DNA of 64,000 nt, from positions 62,001 through 126,000 of the forward strand of contig NZ_FOXO01000005.1 of the NCBI RefSeq assembly GCF_900115735.1. Reading direction: 5' to 3'. The notes beneath the pieces were generated by a model. It saw only the letters and a program-made list of their open reading frames with translations, ran no database searches and was not told where the DNA came from. The number at the start of each line of letters is the position of its first letter. The stretch's first letter is position 1. Below, piece by piece: positions 35,782 through 44,675 of this stretch. Made by a program: the position numbers and the translations under genes. This DNA is from Butyrivibrio proteoclasticus. GTDB lineage: Bacteria > Bacillota > Clostridia > Lachnospirales > Lachnospiraceae.

Positions 35782-36984
35782 ATGCAGTCAGAGCACATTA
35801 GAATCACTAATATAGACAAAGATATTGATAGAGCCTATCAGCTTTTGGATGATTATATCTTCGATATTAAGCTTGAGGGGAAAAATGCTTTGAGGCTCAG
35901 ACTTCTAACGGAGGAAGTATTGAGGCTTGCAAAGTCTATTATTGATGAGACCACAGTAGAGATGTGGTTTGAGGGAGGCTCAAAGCTCACAAACATTTAT
36001 CTTTCAGCAGATAACAATATAGATTCAAACAAGCAAAAAGAACTTATTTCAGTAGCTACAACAGGTGAGAACAGTGCAAAGTCAGGTTTTTTTGGTCAGC
36101 TTGTGAAGGCATTTTTGTTTGAAGCACCTGCAGAAAGAACCTGGACATTAAAAGATTATCGAAATGGTATTTTGAAAAAGAGACGTGAAGATAAGTATTC
36201 TCAAGAAGCATGGGACGATCTGGAGAGATCGCTTGTTGCGAACCTTGCAGATGACATTATCGTTTCTATAGATAAAAATAAGATTAAGATGTTAGTAATA
36301 AAGGACTTTTCTGAAGCCTTAAGTTCAGTAGGTTCAAGCGTTCCACAGATAGTCACAGATCCAATTATTGTCGATAGTGACTACATTCAGGGATCGAATG
36401 CCAATGGAAGGGCTGACAAAGCTATAGATGTACTTGAACTTAGCAATAAAGATGCAATGCATCTTAAACTGGTATTTGAAGAAACCATTGGAATGCTTAA
36501 GGAGATGACCGGCGAATACAGTGCAGTTGTATGGTTTGAGAAGTATAAGAATGAGGCTTGCTTGAAGCTTACAGCAAAAACGCTTATGGATTCTGAAAAA
36601 AAGAATACTCTTTTGGATATGTCCTCTGAAGGTAATGTTGCAGTAAAGGGCTTCATGGACAAAGTCAGAGATGTCATTGAAAACGGTATTCTTGGTTATA
36701 ATAATGTTATGAAATTACAGCAGGAGTATGGCGGCGGGTATATATCCTATGGTACAATGGGTATGTACGGAAGCACAGAAGGTTTGGCAGATTCCGGAAT
36801 ATCATGGTCGCTGTATGAGTATAGAAATGCTCTTTCCGACAGTATTGATACCAGTGAAAGCGCAAAAGAGGCATGGGATGAGCTTGAAAAGTCCATTGTT
36901 GCCAACGTTGCGAAGGATGTTATTGTAGGAGTTAAAGGGGACAGAGTAGATATGACTGTTGTTTGTGCCCTTAACAATAAATGA
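35782..36984 (+). CDS. 400-residue internally duplicated protein, anti-sigma/HATPase-like
   Basis: Two similar halves of about 195 residues. Each has ALRLRLLTEEVLRL or MHLKLVFEETIGML (a RsbW-like EE helix), then VEMWFEGG or AVVWFEKY strands. Later each has WTLKDYRNGILKKR or WSLYEYRNALSD and an EAWDELEKSIVANVAKDVIVG ending. The pattern recalls a degenerate GHKL ATPase fold in which the Mg-binding Asn is not obvious. I chose the ATG at 35782 with AGGGGG 8 bases upstream; a GTG at 35746 is in frame but has a poor context. With a sigma gene before and a STAS gene after it, it may be an anti-sigma factor or kinase. No exact function is known to me. Confidence 0.6.
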   Translation: MQSEHIRITNIDKDIDRAYQLLDDYIFDIKLEGKNALRLRLLTEEVLRLAKSIIDETTVEMWFEGGSKLTNIYLSADNNIDSNKQKELISVATTGENSAKSGFFGQLVKAFLFEAPAERTWTLKDYRNGILKKRREDKYSQEAWDDLERSLVANLADDIIVSIDKNKIKMLVIKDFSEALSSVGSSVPQIVTDPIIVDSDYIQGSNANGRADKAIDVLELSNKDAMHLKLVFEETIGMLKEMTGEYSAVVWFEKYKNEACLKLTAKTLMDSEKKNTLLDMSSEGNVAVKGFMDKVRDVIENGILGYNNVMKLQQEYGGGYISYGTMGMYGSTEGLADSGISWSLYEYRNALSDSIDTSESAKEAWDELEKSIVANVAKDVIVGVKGDRVDMTVVCALNNK

Positions 36985-37005
36985 TTTTTATGAGAGGAGC
37001 CTAAT

Positions 37006-37302
37006 ATGACAATTAACAAAATAGCTAATGGATCACAACTTACTGTTGCTCTGGAGGGAAGACTTGATACGACAACAGCACCTCAGCTCGATGATGAGCT
37101 TAAGACCGCTCTTGACGGCATTACAAAGCTTGACTTTGATCTGGCTAATCTTGAGTATATATCATCTGCGGGACTGAGAGTTCTCTTATCTGCTCAGAAA
37201 GTAATGAATAAACAGGGCGAGATGGTCGTGAAGAACGCCAATGAAGAAATTAAAGAAATCTTTGAAGTAACAGGATTTGTTGATATTTTAACAATCGAAT
37301 AA
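37006..37302 (+). CDS. STAS-domain anti-anti-sigma factor
   Basis: 98 residues, the length of SpoIIAA/RsbV proteins. Motifs are VALEGRLDTTTAPQLDDEL, LDFDLANLEYISSAGLRVLL (with SSAG at 53-56 holding the candidate phospho-serine) and NEEIKEIFEVTGF. In partner switching the dephosphorylated form binds an anti-sigma kinase and frees a sigma factor. It follows the duplicated HATPase-like gene by 21 bases with an AGAGGAG ribosome binding site. It is the last gene before a terminator, which closes the sigma cassette. Confidence 0.9.
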   Translation: MTINKIANGSQLTVALEGRLDTTTAPQLDDELKTALDGITKLDFDLANLEYISSAGLRVLLSAQKVMNKQGEMVVKNANEEIKEIFEVTGFVDILTIE

Positions 37303-37314
37303 AGATATTTATTT

Positions 37315-37342
37315 AAGCCGCATAGAAATATGCGGCTTTTCT
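37315..37342 (+). terminator. Terminator after the STAS gene
   Basis: AAGCCGCATA (37315-37324) pairs exactly with TATGCGGCTT (37329-37338) around GAAA. TTTT at 37337-37340 (partly in the stem) then C and T follow. Confidence 0.75.
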
Positions 37343-37368
37343 ATGTAATAGGGGGAATTATAGGAGCT

Positions 37369-37409
37369 GGATACCGTTAACGACCGTATTTTGGTCGGTT
37401 ACGGTATCC
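37369..37409. promoter_or_regulatory. Long imperfect hairpin ahead of fbp
   Basis: GGATACCGTTAACGACC (37369-37385) pairs with 37393-37409 except for a mismatch near the middle. There is no T tract after it, so it is not a simple terminator. It lies 53 bases before the fbp start in the likely leader, and may be a repressor operator or an RNA control element. Confidence 0.5.
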
Positions 37410-37462
37410 GCATCCGAACGGAGTATGTCAGATAATAAACTGGAGTTATTAGAGGAGAGAGT

Positions 37463-39424
37463 ATGAGAGATATTGAGTATTTAAGGCTTCTGAGTAAGGA
37501 ATTTCCAAGCTCAAGGAAAGCAGCTGCAGAGATAATCAACCTGCGGGCTATATGTGCTTTGCCTAAAGGAACAGAATATTTCTTTTCAGATATCCATGGG
37601 GAATATGAGGCTTTTTCGCACCTCTTAAGGAGTTCCTCGGGTATTATCAGGGCCAAGATTGAAGAAACATTTGGGAACATGATGTCTGAGGCAGAGCAGC
37701 TTGAGCTGGCAAACCTCATATATTATCCGCGAGAAGTAATAGGTAAGATCAGAAGAGACGAATCAATCAGTACCAAAGAGTTACATGAGCATCAGAAGAT
37801 AACTATCAACAGGCTTATTTCAATCTGCCGTGTTGTAAGTTCAAAATATACAAGATCCAAAGTAAGAAAAAAGATGCCTTCAGATTATGCGTATGCCATA
37901 GATGAACTTTTGCATCTTGATATGAACGATTCTAACAAAAAGCTCTACTATAACGAGATAATAAGCGGAATAATAGAGATTGACTTTGCGGATGAGTTCA
38001 TAATTTCTCTCTGCGAACTTATACAGAATCTGACCATAGATTCACTCCACATAATAGGAGATATTTTTGACAGAGGAGCAAGACCAGACCTTGTCATGGA
38101 AGAAATCATGAATTTTCATGATGTGGATATTCAGTGGGGAAACCACGATATCGACTGGATGGGAGCAGCTTGTGGCAATACCGCGTGCATTGCAAATGTG
38201 CTCAGGATTGGGATAAGTTACAATTCATTTGATGCCCTGGAAGATGGCTATGGAATAAATTTAAGGCCGCTTTCGATGTTTGCTGCAGAAATCTACAGAA
38301 ATGATCCTTGTAGTTGCTTTAAAATGCATATTCTCGATGAGAGTAAGTATGATTCAGTAAATCCAACACTTGCTGCAAAGATGTATAAGGCTATAAGCAT
38401 AATTCAGTTGAAGTTAGAGGGACAGCTTATCAAAAAGCACCCGGAATATGGCCTGGAAAAAAGACTTCTTTTGGATAAGATAGATTACAGTGAGGGGACT
38501 GTTAAGGTCGGTAATAAGAAATATAAACTTAATGACACGAATTTTCCTACGGTAGATCCCAAAGATCCATATGCGCTGTCAGAAGGTGAGGAAGAGCTTG
38601 TAAGGACTCTTCGTCTTAGTTTCATCCACTCTCAAGTTCTTACAAAGCATGTTAAATTCCTGTATTCTCACGGGGCAATGTACAGGTCTATAAATAATAA
38701 TCTGCTTTTCCATGGTTGTATTCCTATGGATGATAAGGGTAATTTTACATGCATGAAGACCCGGGATGGAAGTTTTAGTGGAAAAGAGCTTATGGATTAC
38801 CTAAATGTAAAAATTCATGACGCGTATTTTCTTGATCAAAGGGATGATTATGAGAAAAAGCAGGATGCAGTTGATCTTATGTGGTATTTGTGGTGTGGGC
38901 CAAATTCACCGCTGTTTGGAAAGGATAAGATATCAACTTTTGAGCGTCTGTTTTTGAGAAATGAGAAGGAATTATGTGAAGAAAAGCACAACCCTTATTA
39001 TACATTTTCAGCAAAAGAGGAATATGCTGATAAAATACTCAGAGAATTCAAGCTTGATCCTGAATGGGCACACATTATAAATGGACATGTTCCGGTCAAG
39101 ACCAAAAAAGGTGAGAGTCCTGTTAAAGCAGGCGGTAAACTATATATAATCGATGGTGGAATCTCAAAAGCCTACCATGAACAGACAGGAATTGCAGGAT
39201 ATACACTAATATTTAATTCTCATCATCTTGCACTTGCCAAACATAAAGCCTTCATAAAGGGACAGGAGAACACGCCTGAGATTCAGATTACGGAGAAGAC
39301 AAAGAAGAGAATACTGGTCAGGGATACTGATGTAGGAAAAAGCCTTCTAAATCAGATAGAAGACCTCAAAGACCTGCTAAAAGCCTATGAAAGCGGAGCA
39401 ATAAGGGAGAAAGGTAAGACTTGA
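37463..39424 (+). CDS. fbp: Class III fructose-1,6-bisphosphatase
   Basis: 653 residues, normal length for the Firmicutes class III enzyme. It has the metallophosphoesterase signature: SDIHGEYEA (42-50), GDIFDRGARPD (about 198-208) and WGNHDIDWMG (about 219-228), then YSHGAMYRSI and INGHVPVKTKKGE. It removes the C1 phosphate of fructose-1,6-bisphosphate in gluconeogenesis using a dimetal site. Its stop overlaps the TTG start of the next gene by four bases, an odd partner for it. A long hairpin precedes the gene. Confidence 0.94.
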   Translation: MRDIEYLRLLSKEFPSSRKAAAEIINLRAICALPKGTEYFFSDIHGEYEAFSHLLRSSSGIIRAKIEETFGNMMSEAEQLELANLIYYPREVIGKIRRDESISTKELHEHQKITINRLISICRVVSSKYTRSKVRKKMPSDYAYAIDELLHLDMNDSNKKLYYNEIISGIIEIDFADEFIISLCELIQNLTIDSLHIIGDIFDRGARPDLVMEEIMNFHDVDIQWGNHDIDWMGAACGNTACIANVLRIGISYNSFDALEDGYGINLRPLSMFAAEIYRNDPCSCFKMHILDESKYDSVNPTLAAKMYKAISIIQLKLEGQLIKKHPEYGLEKRLLLDKIDYSEGTVKVGNKKYKLNDTNFPTVDPKDPYALSEGEEELVRTLRLSFIHSQVLTKHVKFLYSHGAMYRSINNNLLFHGCIPMDDKGNFTCMKTRDGSFSGKELMDYLNVKIHDAYFLDQRDDYEKKQDAVDLMWYLWCGPNSPLFGKDKISTFERLFLRNEKELCEEKHNPYYTFSAKEEYADKILREFKLDPEWAHIINGHVPVKTKKGESPVKAGGKLYIIDGGISKAYHEQTGIAGYTLIFNSHHLALAKHKAFIKGQENTPEIQITEKTKKRILVRDTDVGKSLLNQIEDLKDLLKAYESGAIREKGKT

Positions 39425-40068
39425 ACAGAATTTATATAGTGGATATAAATTGTATTTCAGATAATAATGTATATGAGTACTGGTATGACCAGATGTCACC
39501 TGAAAGAAAGAAAAAAATAGATTCTTTCAAACCGCAGAAGAATAAGCTCTTATCGCTGGCTGCTGGAATTCTTTTAAAGAAAGCTCTGGAGACTGAAGGA
39601 ATCTATTCTTATGAGATTATTGAGAAAGGCGCCGGAAAGCCCTATATAAAGGGGAGAAGTGATGTGTTTTTTAACCTTTCTCATTCTGGAGAAAGGGCTA
39701 TAATAGCTGTTTCTGACAACGAGATAGGAATAGATATTCAGAAAAAGAGCCACTTTGAGCCAGGGCTTGTCAAAAGAGTTTTTACTGAAAGTGAAATTAT
39801 GCAGGTGGAGCATCTTGGCGGTGATATGGATATTCTCTATACTGCTCTTTGGACTGCAAAAGAGAGTATTATGAAGTACTATGGAAAAGGTCTTTCAATG
39901 GAACCCTTAAATATAGAGCTGGATGTAAGATCAGGAAGTGATCTGTTTTATACTAAAGAGCTTTATCTTATCAGAAAAGAAATTTCAGACTATCAAGTTA
40001 CAATATGCACTACTTGTGCGGGGTTCAAGGAAATTTTAATAACAGATGTTTTTAAAGAAAAAGGCTGA
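39421..40068 (+). CDS. Sfp-type 4'-phosphopantetheinyl transferase
   Basis: 215 residues from a TTG start that overlaps the fbp stop (TTGA). Motifs: FFNLSHSGERAIIAV (about 83-97), GIDIQ (103-107, D105 a metal ligand) and WTAKESIMKYYGKGL (144-158, E148 a metal ligand). In B. subtilis Sfp the second ligand is Glu, here Gln at 107, a common variant. It transfers phosphopantetheine from CoA to carrier proteins. The Sfp-type suits secondary-metabolite carriers, but no such synthase is in the window. It is translationally coupled to fbp. Confidence 0.85.
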   Translation: MNRIYIVDINCISDNNVYEYWYDQMSPERKKKIDSFKPQKNKLLSLAAGILLKKALETEGIYSYEIIEKGAGKPYIKGRSDVFFNLSHSGERAIIAVSDNEIGIDIQKKSHFEPGLVKRVFTESEIMQVEHLGGDMDILYTALWTAKESIMKYYGKGLSMEPLNIELDVRSGSDLFYTKELYLIRKEISDYQVTICTTCAGFKEILITDVFKEKG

Positions 40069-40090
40069 GCTAACGCTCAGCCTTACTTTT
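40061..40090 (+). terminator. Terminator overlapping the phosphopantetheinyl transferase stop
   Basis: AAGGCTGAGC (40061-40070) pairs exactly with GCTCAGCCTT (40075-40084) around TAAC, followed by ACTTTT. The stop codon is inside the stem. The convergent small gene ends 15 bases further on. Confidence 0.75.
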
Positions 40091-40104
40091 AGGGAAATAA
40101 AAAC

Positions 40105-40272
40105 TCACAGGAATATAACGACGCCTGCAAATGCGAGACCGCCAATTATGGCAACCGCTGATATGATACGCTTTTTTATTATATCTATATCAATATATTT
40201 GCCGTTAAAGCTAACTGTGTCTATTGTTTTACATTTTCCTTTTACATTAAGCTCTGATTTTTCCATCGCCAT
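40105..40272 (-). CDS. 55-residue tail-anchored membrane mini-protein
   Basis: A minus-strand ORF with GGGGAGG 6 bases before the ATG at 40272 (40266 is an alternative). Residues 1-34 are polar (MAMEKSELNVKGKCKTIDTV), with a KK before one hydrophobic helix (about 36-55) that runs to the C-terminus, as in a tail-anchored protein. It has one Cys. It ends beside a terminator shared with the upstream gene. No similar protein comes to mind. Confidence 0.6.
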   Translation of the reverse strand: MAMEKSELNVKGKCKTIDTVSFNGKYIDIDIIKKRIISAVAIIGGLAFAGVVIFL

Positions 40273-40377
40273 ACTAGCACCTCCCCGTTAGTGCTGAAAC
40301 CGGTTAGATCTATTTCTATTTATACTACTACACAATCATGTAGTTTTTCTGACGTACAAATAAAATAATTATAAACT

Positions 40378-40581
40378 TTATGGTCAAGCTATAAAGTTGC
40401 AGCGCTTGAAGGTGGAAGCGCAGCATTGGCAGTAGCCTCAGGGGCTGCAGCTATAACTTATACAATTCAGGCACTAGCAGCTAATGGAGGAGCTTCTATC
40501 TTTACATTTGAGATTAAAGGCGGAAAAGAAGCTGCATGGAAATTTATTGATAACTTGGAAAAAGGGTTTGAAGCTATCTGA
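40378..40581 (+). pseudogene. Remnant of an O-acetylhomoserine sulfhydrylase (MetY-like) gene
   Basis: A frame with no start codon encodes KVAALEGGSAALAVASGAAA followed by ITYTIQALAANGG, which is the conserved region near the N-terminal third of MetY/Cys-Met PLP enzymes. It then jumps within 2 residues to FTFEIKGGKEAAWKFIDNL, which belongs to the C-terminal domain. The parts between (over 250 residues, including the PLP lysine) are missing. So it is a decayed gene with a large in-frame deletion, not a working enzyme. No start or ribosome site is visible upstream. Homology is recalled from the family's motifs. Confidence 0.7.
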
Positions 40582-40656
40582 TAGAGATAATAATATATTG
40601 GATATATAACATATCTAACAGAAATAAAAAATATATTATATACATCAAATATAAAA

Positions 40657-40688
40657 GGGTCTGCCACACTAATTAGTGCGACAGACCC
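40657..40688 (-). terminator. Terminator of the unknown gene at 40703
   Basis: GGGTCTG (40657-40663) pairs with CAGACCC (40682-40688), with further pairs inside (CACTAATTAGTG). On the minus strand TTTT follows. It lies 15 bases past the stop of the minus-strand gene. Confidence 0.7.
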
Positions 40689-40702
40689 CATCATTTTTAT
40701 GA

Positions 40703-41380
40703 TCAAACTACTGAAAGAAGCTTGTTTTTTATGCAAATCTTAGCAGAAAGGATTTTTTCTACTGAATCATCAAATTCTACAGTGAGTTTGCCATTTAATA
40801 CAGTTTTTACCAATCCATGGCCGTAGGTCTTATGATTAACTTCACAACCTTCAGCAAAGATCTCTTTTATCTCATCATCAGTAAGTTCAGGTTCAACCGG
40901 CTTTACAACCTTAACTACCGGTGAAGTTGATTTCGGCTTTGGCTTATAGCTGTCATTCTCGCAAAGACACTCAAGTACAAGATCGAGATTGTCATTAGTG
41001 AAAAAAACTATCTCATGAGGTAGTGATTTATCAGTATCGTTTAGCTGTAACACTCGGTTTCCGTTCTTGATAAATAGGATAGCTTTGCTTTCAATCTCTT
41101 CATAGCCGGAGATTGCATCCTCTACCTCGTCCTTTTCGTTTTCTCTTATAACAATGGCAAGACCTTCTGATTCAGCCATTCTCTTGATTGCATTATAGTC
41201 TTTTTCATTCGCGTGGATCTGGTAGCGATTAAATAAAAGAGTATTAACATTCAGAATTGATCCGCGGCTACCAAACTGACAGAGTTTATTAAGATCTTCA
41301 TCGCGCATCATAGTCATTATCATACCTTTATCCTGAATAAGACTACAAACTTCTTCATAAGAGTATAATTGATTTTCCAT
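40703..41380 (-). CDS. Unknown 225-residue protein with C-terminal Tudor/CarD-like barrel
   Basis: I do not recognise the whole protein. The N-terminal 150 residues are mixed alpha/beta. A Pro/Lys/Val linker (about 148-165, KPKPKSTSPVVKVVKPVEP) leads to a C-terminal region with FAEGCEVNHKTYGHGLVKTV and LTVEFDDSVEKILSAKI, the H-K-x-x-G-x-G pattern of the small barrel at the end of UvrD/PcrA helicases and CarD-like proteins. Such barrels bind RNA polymerase or other proteins. The gene stands alone with its own terminator. Confidence 0.6.
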   Translation of the reverse strand: MENQLYSYEEVCSLIQDKGMIMTMMRDEDLNKLCQFGSRGSILNVNTLLFNRYQIHANEKDYNAIKRMAESEGLAIVIRENEKDEVEDAISGYEEIESKAILFIKNGNRVLQLNDTDKSLPHEIVFFTNDNLDLVLECLCENDSYKPKPKSTSPVVKVVKPVEPELTDDEIKEIFAEGCEVNHKTYGHGLVKTVLNGKLTVEFDDSVEKILSAKICIKNKLLSVV

Positions 41381-41504
41381 TTAAGTAATTCCTTTTTTCC
41401 TTTTGTAAAAAATAGCACAGCAATGTATATTACATCATTAGGTATTTCCTTTCAATGGAAAAATGTGAAATAAATATGATAAAAAAATTAAAAAAAACTA
41501 AATC

Positions 41505-42695
41505 TTATTTATTCTTTATGGCAGAACGGTCATCCGAAGCATAAATGGCTTTCAAAATGATAGGTGTCAGTATTGAACTCAATATGATAAGAAGAATGAC
41601 TGCAGTGAAATATCTGCTGTCAACAATATCTGCCTTAAGACCACGCTGTGCTACGATAAGGGCTACTTCACCTCTTGTCATCATACCTACCCCAATCTTT
41701 AAAGCATCTGAATTATTGTATTTAAGGCATTTTGCAACAACTCCGCAACCAACTACCTTACCAAGAAGTCCAACAATAACAAAAGCAGCTGAGAATGCGA
41801 GGATTGTCATGTCAACGGTTCTCAGATTGGTCTGAAGACCTACACTTGCGAAGAATACTGGTCCAAAGATCATATATGAGTTGATATCCATCTTTCTGTC
41901 GATGTAATCTGAAGTCTGAAGTGAGCTCAATATGATACCGGCTACATAAGCACCTGTAATATCTGCGACACCAAAGTATTTATCGGCTACATAAGCCATT
42001 GCAAATGCAAGAGCAAGACCAAGAATCGGAATTCTTCTGTTATGAGGCCATCTCTGTTCCATTTTCTTCATGATCTTGAAGATTACAATTCCAACCACTA
42101 CTGAAAGCGCAAAGAAAGCAACTGTTTTAAGACATACGGCAGCAAGATTTGCGTTAGGGTCCTTAAGACCGAGAACAGCAGTAAGAACAACAATTCCAAT
42201 TACATCATCGATGATAGCTGCACTCATGATTGTAGTTCCAACGTCAGTAGATATCTTTCCAAGTTCTTTTAACACCTGAACTGTTATACTAACGGAAGTA
42301 GCTGTAAGGATAGTTCCTATGAAAAGAGCTTTTGTAAACTCAGTAGATCCGGGAGCGGCAAATCCGTAAAATGCCATGTACAAAATAGTACCGAAGGCAA
42401 GAGGGACAACAACACCTGTGCATGCAAGGATTGTTGCCTTTACACCTGATTTTTTGAGCTTGTCTATGTCTGTTTCAAGACCTGCGCTGAACATAAGCAG
42501 TATTACACCAATCTCAGCCATTCCTGAGAGGAAGTCCCCGGCTTCCACTAGGTTAAAAAGTGTAGGTCCTATGAGGAGACCTGCGATGATCTCACCGGCA
42601 ACCTGCGGTGCGTGAAGCTTTCTTGCAATAAGTCCAAAGAACTTTGCACTTACTATTATGATCACAAGATCTCTAAGTATCTGAATCGTATCCAT
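41505..42695 (-). CDS. Cation:proton antiporter, CPA2 (NapA/KefB-like) family
   Basis: 396 residues, about twelve to thirteen membrane spans. Motifs: PQVAGEIIAGLLIGPTLFNL (start of the fold), AIIDDVIGIVVL (acidic pair in the core helix, about 160-171), and GAYVAGIILSS near the middle. There is no C-terminal TrkA-N domain, unlike KefB/KefC, so it is the NapA-like short form. It exchanges Na+ or K+ for protons. It stands alone. Confidence 0.88.
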   Translation of the reverse strand: MDTIQILRDLVIIIVSAKFFGLIARKLHAPQVAGEIIAGLLIGPTLFNLVEAGDFLSGMAEIGVILLMFSAGLETDIDKLKKSGVKATILACTGVVVPLAFGTILYMAFYGFAAPGSTEFTKALFIGTILTATSVSITVQVLKELGKISTDVGTTIMSAAIIDDVIGIVVLTAVLGLKDPNANLAAVCLKTVAFFALSVVVGIVIFKIMKKMEQRWPHNRRIPILGLALAFAMAYVADKYFGVADITGAYVAGIILSSLQTSDYIDRKMDINSYMIFGPVFFASVGLQTNLRTVDMTILAFSAAFVIVGLLGKVVGCGVVAKCLKYNNSDALKIGVGMMTRGEVALIVAQRGLKADIVDSRYFTAVILLIILSSILTPIILKAIYASDDRSAIKNK

Positions 42696-42849
42696 TTGTT
42701 TATTATCCTCCTTTTATAAATGCTAATTGTAGAGTATACGCCATTTTTTTTTTTAGAGTCAAGATTTTATTTCTTATGGACTTTAGGTTTGAGATTCAGT
42801 AATATGAGGTGTATCTTATAGAATTATTAAAAGAAACAGAGGCTTTTTT

Positions 42850-44652
42850 ATGAACATTTTAAATGTTGAAAACATATCAAAAACATACATGTCAAAACCG
42901 GTTCTTAGCGGTATTTCCGTTGGAATAAATGACACTGACAAGATTGGTGTTGTAGGAACTAATGGAACAGGTAAATCAACGCTCCTGGCAATCGTGGCAG
43001 GCAAAGTGGAACCGGATAGCGGGCAGGTTATAGCCAATAACGGACTTAGGATTTCATATTTGCCACAGAACCCGGTGTTTGATATGAACAAGACTCTTTT
43101 GGAAAATATAACTGATACGATTTATGATGGCGACGACCACTGGGATAAAATGGGTGAGATAAAGGCCAATCTTGCTAAGTTTGGCATAGATAATCCGGAG
43201 TGCGATCCTTCTATATTATCGGGAGGTCAGAAAAAGAGAGCTGCACTTGTAGCTGCTATCATGACTCCGGCAGATCTTTTGATACTGGATGAGCCTACAA
43301 ACCACTTGGATTCTGATATGATCGAGTGGCTTGAAAATTTCCTTAAGCATTTCCGTGGTGCGCTTCTTATGGTCACGCATGACAGATATTTCCTCGATGA
43401 AGTTACTAAGCAGATTCTGGAGATAGATAAAGGAAGTGCATATAGATATGAAGCCAGTTATTCGGGCTTTTTGGAGCTTAAACAGCAGAGACTGGATTAT
43501 GAGCAGGCTGCAGAGCGAAAAGCACAGGCTCTTTACCGTAAGGATCTTGCATGGATGTTAAGAGGCGCGAGAGCCCGTTCAACTAAGCAAAAGGCTCATA
43601 TTCAGCGCTTTGAGGAACTTCGGGACAGACAGCGCCCTGAGGAGGAGAGACAGGTTGAACTTAGTTCACTTCCAAGCAGAATGGGGAATAAGACAATAAT
43701 AATTGAGAATATTTCAAAGTCCTATGAAGGAAAAACGCTTTTCAGGGATTTTTCCTATACTTTCAATAAGCTCGACAGAATCGGGATCATAGGACCAAAT
43801 GGATGCGGAAAGTCGACTTTTTTAAAGACTATTGTTGGAACTGTGACGCCTGACAGTGGCACAGTAGAAATCGGTCAGACCATAAAGATTGGATATTTTG
43901 GCCAGGAAAATGAGGCTTTGGATGAGGATAAAAGAGTAATTGATTACATAAAAGATACTGCAGAATTTATCAGAACAGCAGAGGGGCTTGTTTCTGCATC
44001 TGTTATGTGCGAGAGATTTCTTTTTAGCCCGGATATGCAATATGCACCGATTTCAAAACTTTCGGGCGGTGAAAAGAGAAGACTTTACCTTTTGAGAGTA
44101 CTGATGGAGCAGCCCAATGTGATCATTTTGGATGAGCCTACTAATGACCTCGATATACAGACTCTTAGAATATTGGAAGATTATCTTGATGGATTTGCCG
44201 GAATAATCATTACTGTCAGCCATGACAGATACTTTTTGGATCGTGTTGTCACAAGGATTTTTGCATTTGAAGCAGATGGAAGCCTCTATCAGAGCGAGGG
44301 CGGTTATTCAGATTATCTGGTGCACAAGAAGCAGACAGAAGTTTCTCCCAGTGAGAAATCTGTTCCTCAGGCTGAACCAAAAGCCTCTAAAACTCAGTAT
44401 CGTGCGCCACGTGAGAAAACCAAGCTCTCCTATAACGAGCAGAAAGAGTACGATAGTATAGAATCAGAAATTGAAAAGCTCGAGGAAAAGAGTGCTGACC
44501 TGGAAGCACAGATAGTAGTTGCTGCTACGGACTATCCAAAACTTGTTGCTTTGACAAGGGAAAAAGAGGAAGTTGATGCTGAAATAGAACGCAAAATGGA
44601 CAGATATGTTGAGCTTCAGGAAATGGTTGACAGCTTTTCCCGATGCAACTAA
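42850..44652 (+). CDS. ABC-F family ATPase (ribosome-associated)
   Basis: 600 residues with two ABC cassettes and no membrane domain. First cassette: GTNGTGKST (36-44), LSGGQKKR, LLILDEPTNHLD. Second: GPNGCGKST, LSGGEKRRLYLL, VIILDEPTNDLD. The Arg/Lys-rich linker between them (RGARARSTKQKAHIQRF) is the P-site tRNA interaction motif region of ABC-F proteins, and the C-terminus is a coiled coil (about 530-595). It is nearest in shape to Uup. Antibiotic protection is possible but not indicated. It converges on a diguanylate cyclase gene. Confidence 0.9.
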   Translation: MNILNVENISKTYMSKPVLSGISVGINDTDKIGVVGTNGTGKSTLLAIVAGKVEPDSGQVIANNGLRISYLPQNPVFDMNKTLLENITDTIYDGDDHWDKMGEIKANLAKFGIDNPECDPSILSGGQKKRAALVAAIMTPADLLILDEPTNHLDSDMIEWLENFLKHFRGALLMVTHDRYFLDEVTKQILEIDKGSAYRYEASYSGFLELKQQRLDYEQAAERKAQALYRKDLAWMLRGARARSTKQKAHIQRFEELRDRQRPEEERQVELSSLPSRMGNKTIIIENISKSYEGKTLFRDFSYTFNKLDRIGIIGPNGCGKSTFLKTIVGTVTPDSGTVEIGQTIKIGYFGQENEALDEDKRVIDYIKDTAEFIRTAEGLVSASVMCERFLFSPDMQYAPISKLSGGEKRRLYLLRVLMEQPNVIILDEPTNDLDIQTLRILEDYLDGFAGIIITVSHDRYFLDRVVTRIFAFEADGSLYQSEGGYSDYLVHKKQTEVSPSEKSVPQAEPKASKTQYRAPREKTKLSYNEQKEYDSIESEIEKLEEKSADLEAQIVVAATDYPKLVALTREKEEVDAEIERKMDRYVELQEMVDSFSRCN

Positions 44653-44675
44653 TGCCAATGCACTCATTTTTTCTC

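Noticed and set aside
40046..40291. 81-codon plus-strand ORF
   Set aside because: It starts inside the phosphopantetheinyl transferase, crosses its terminator and covers the better-supported minus-strand small gene.
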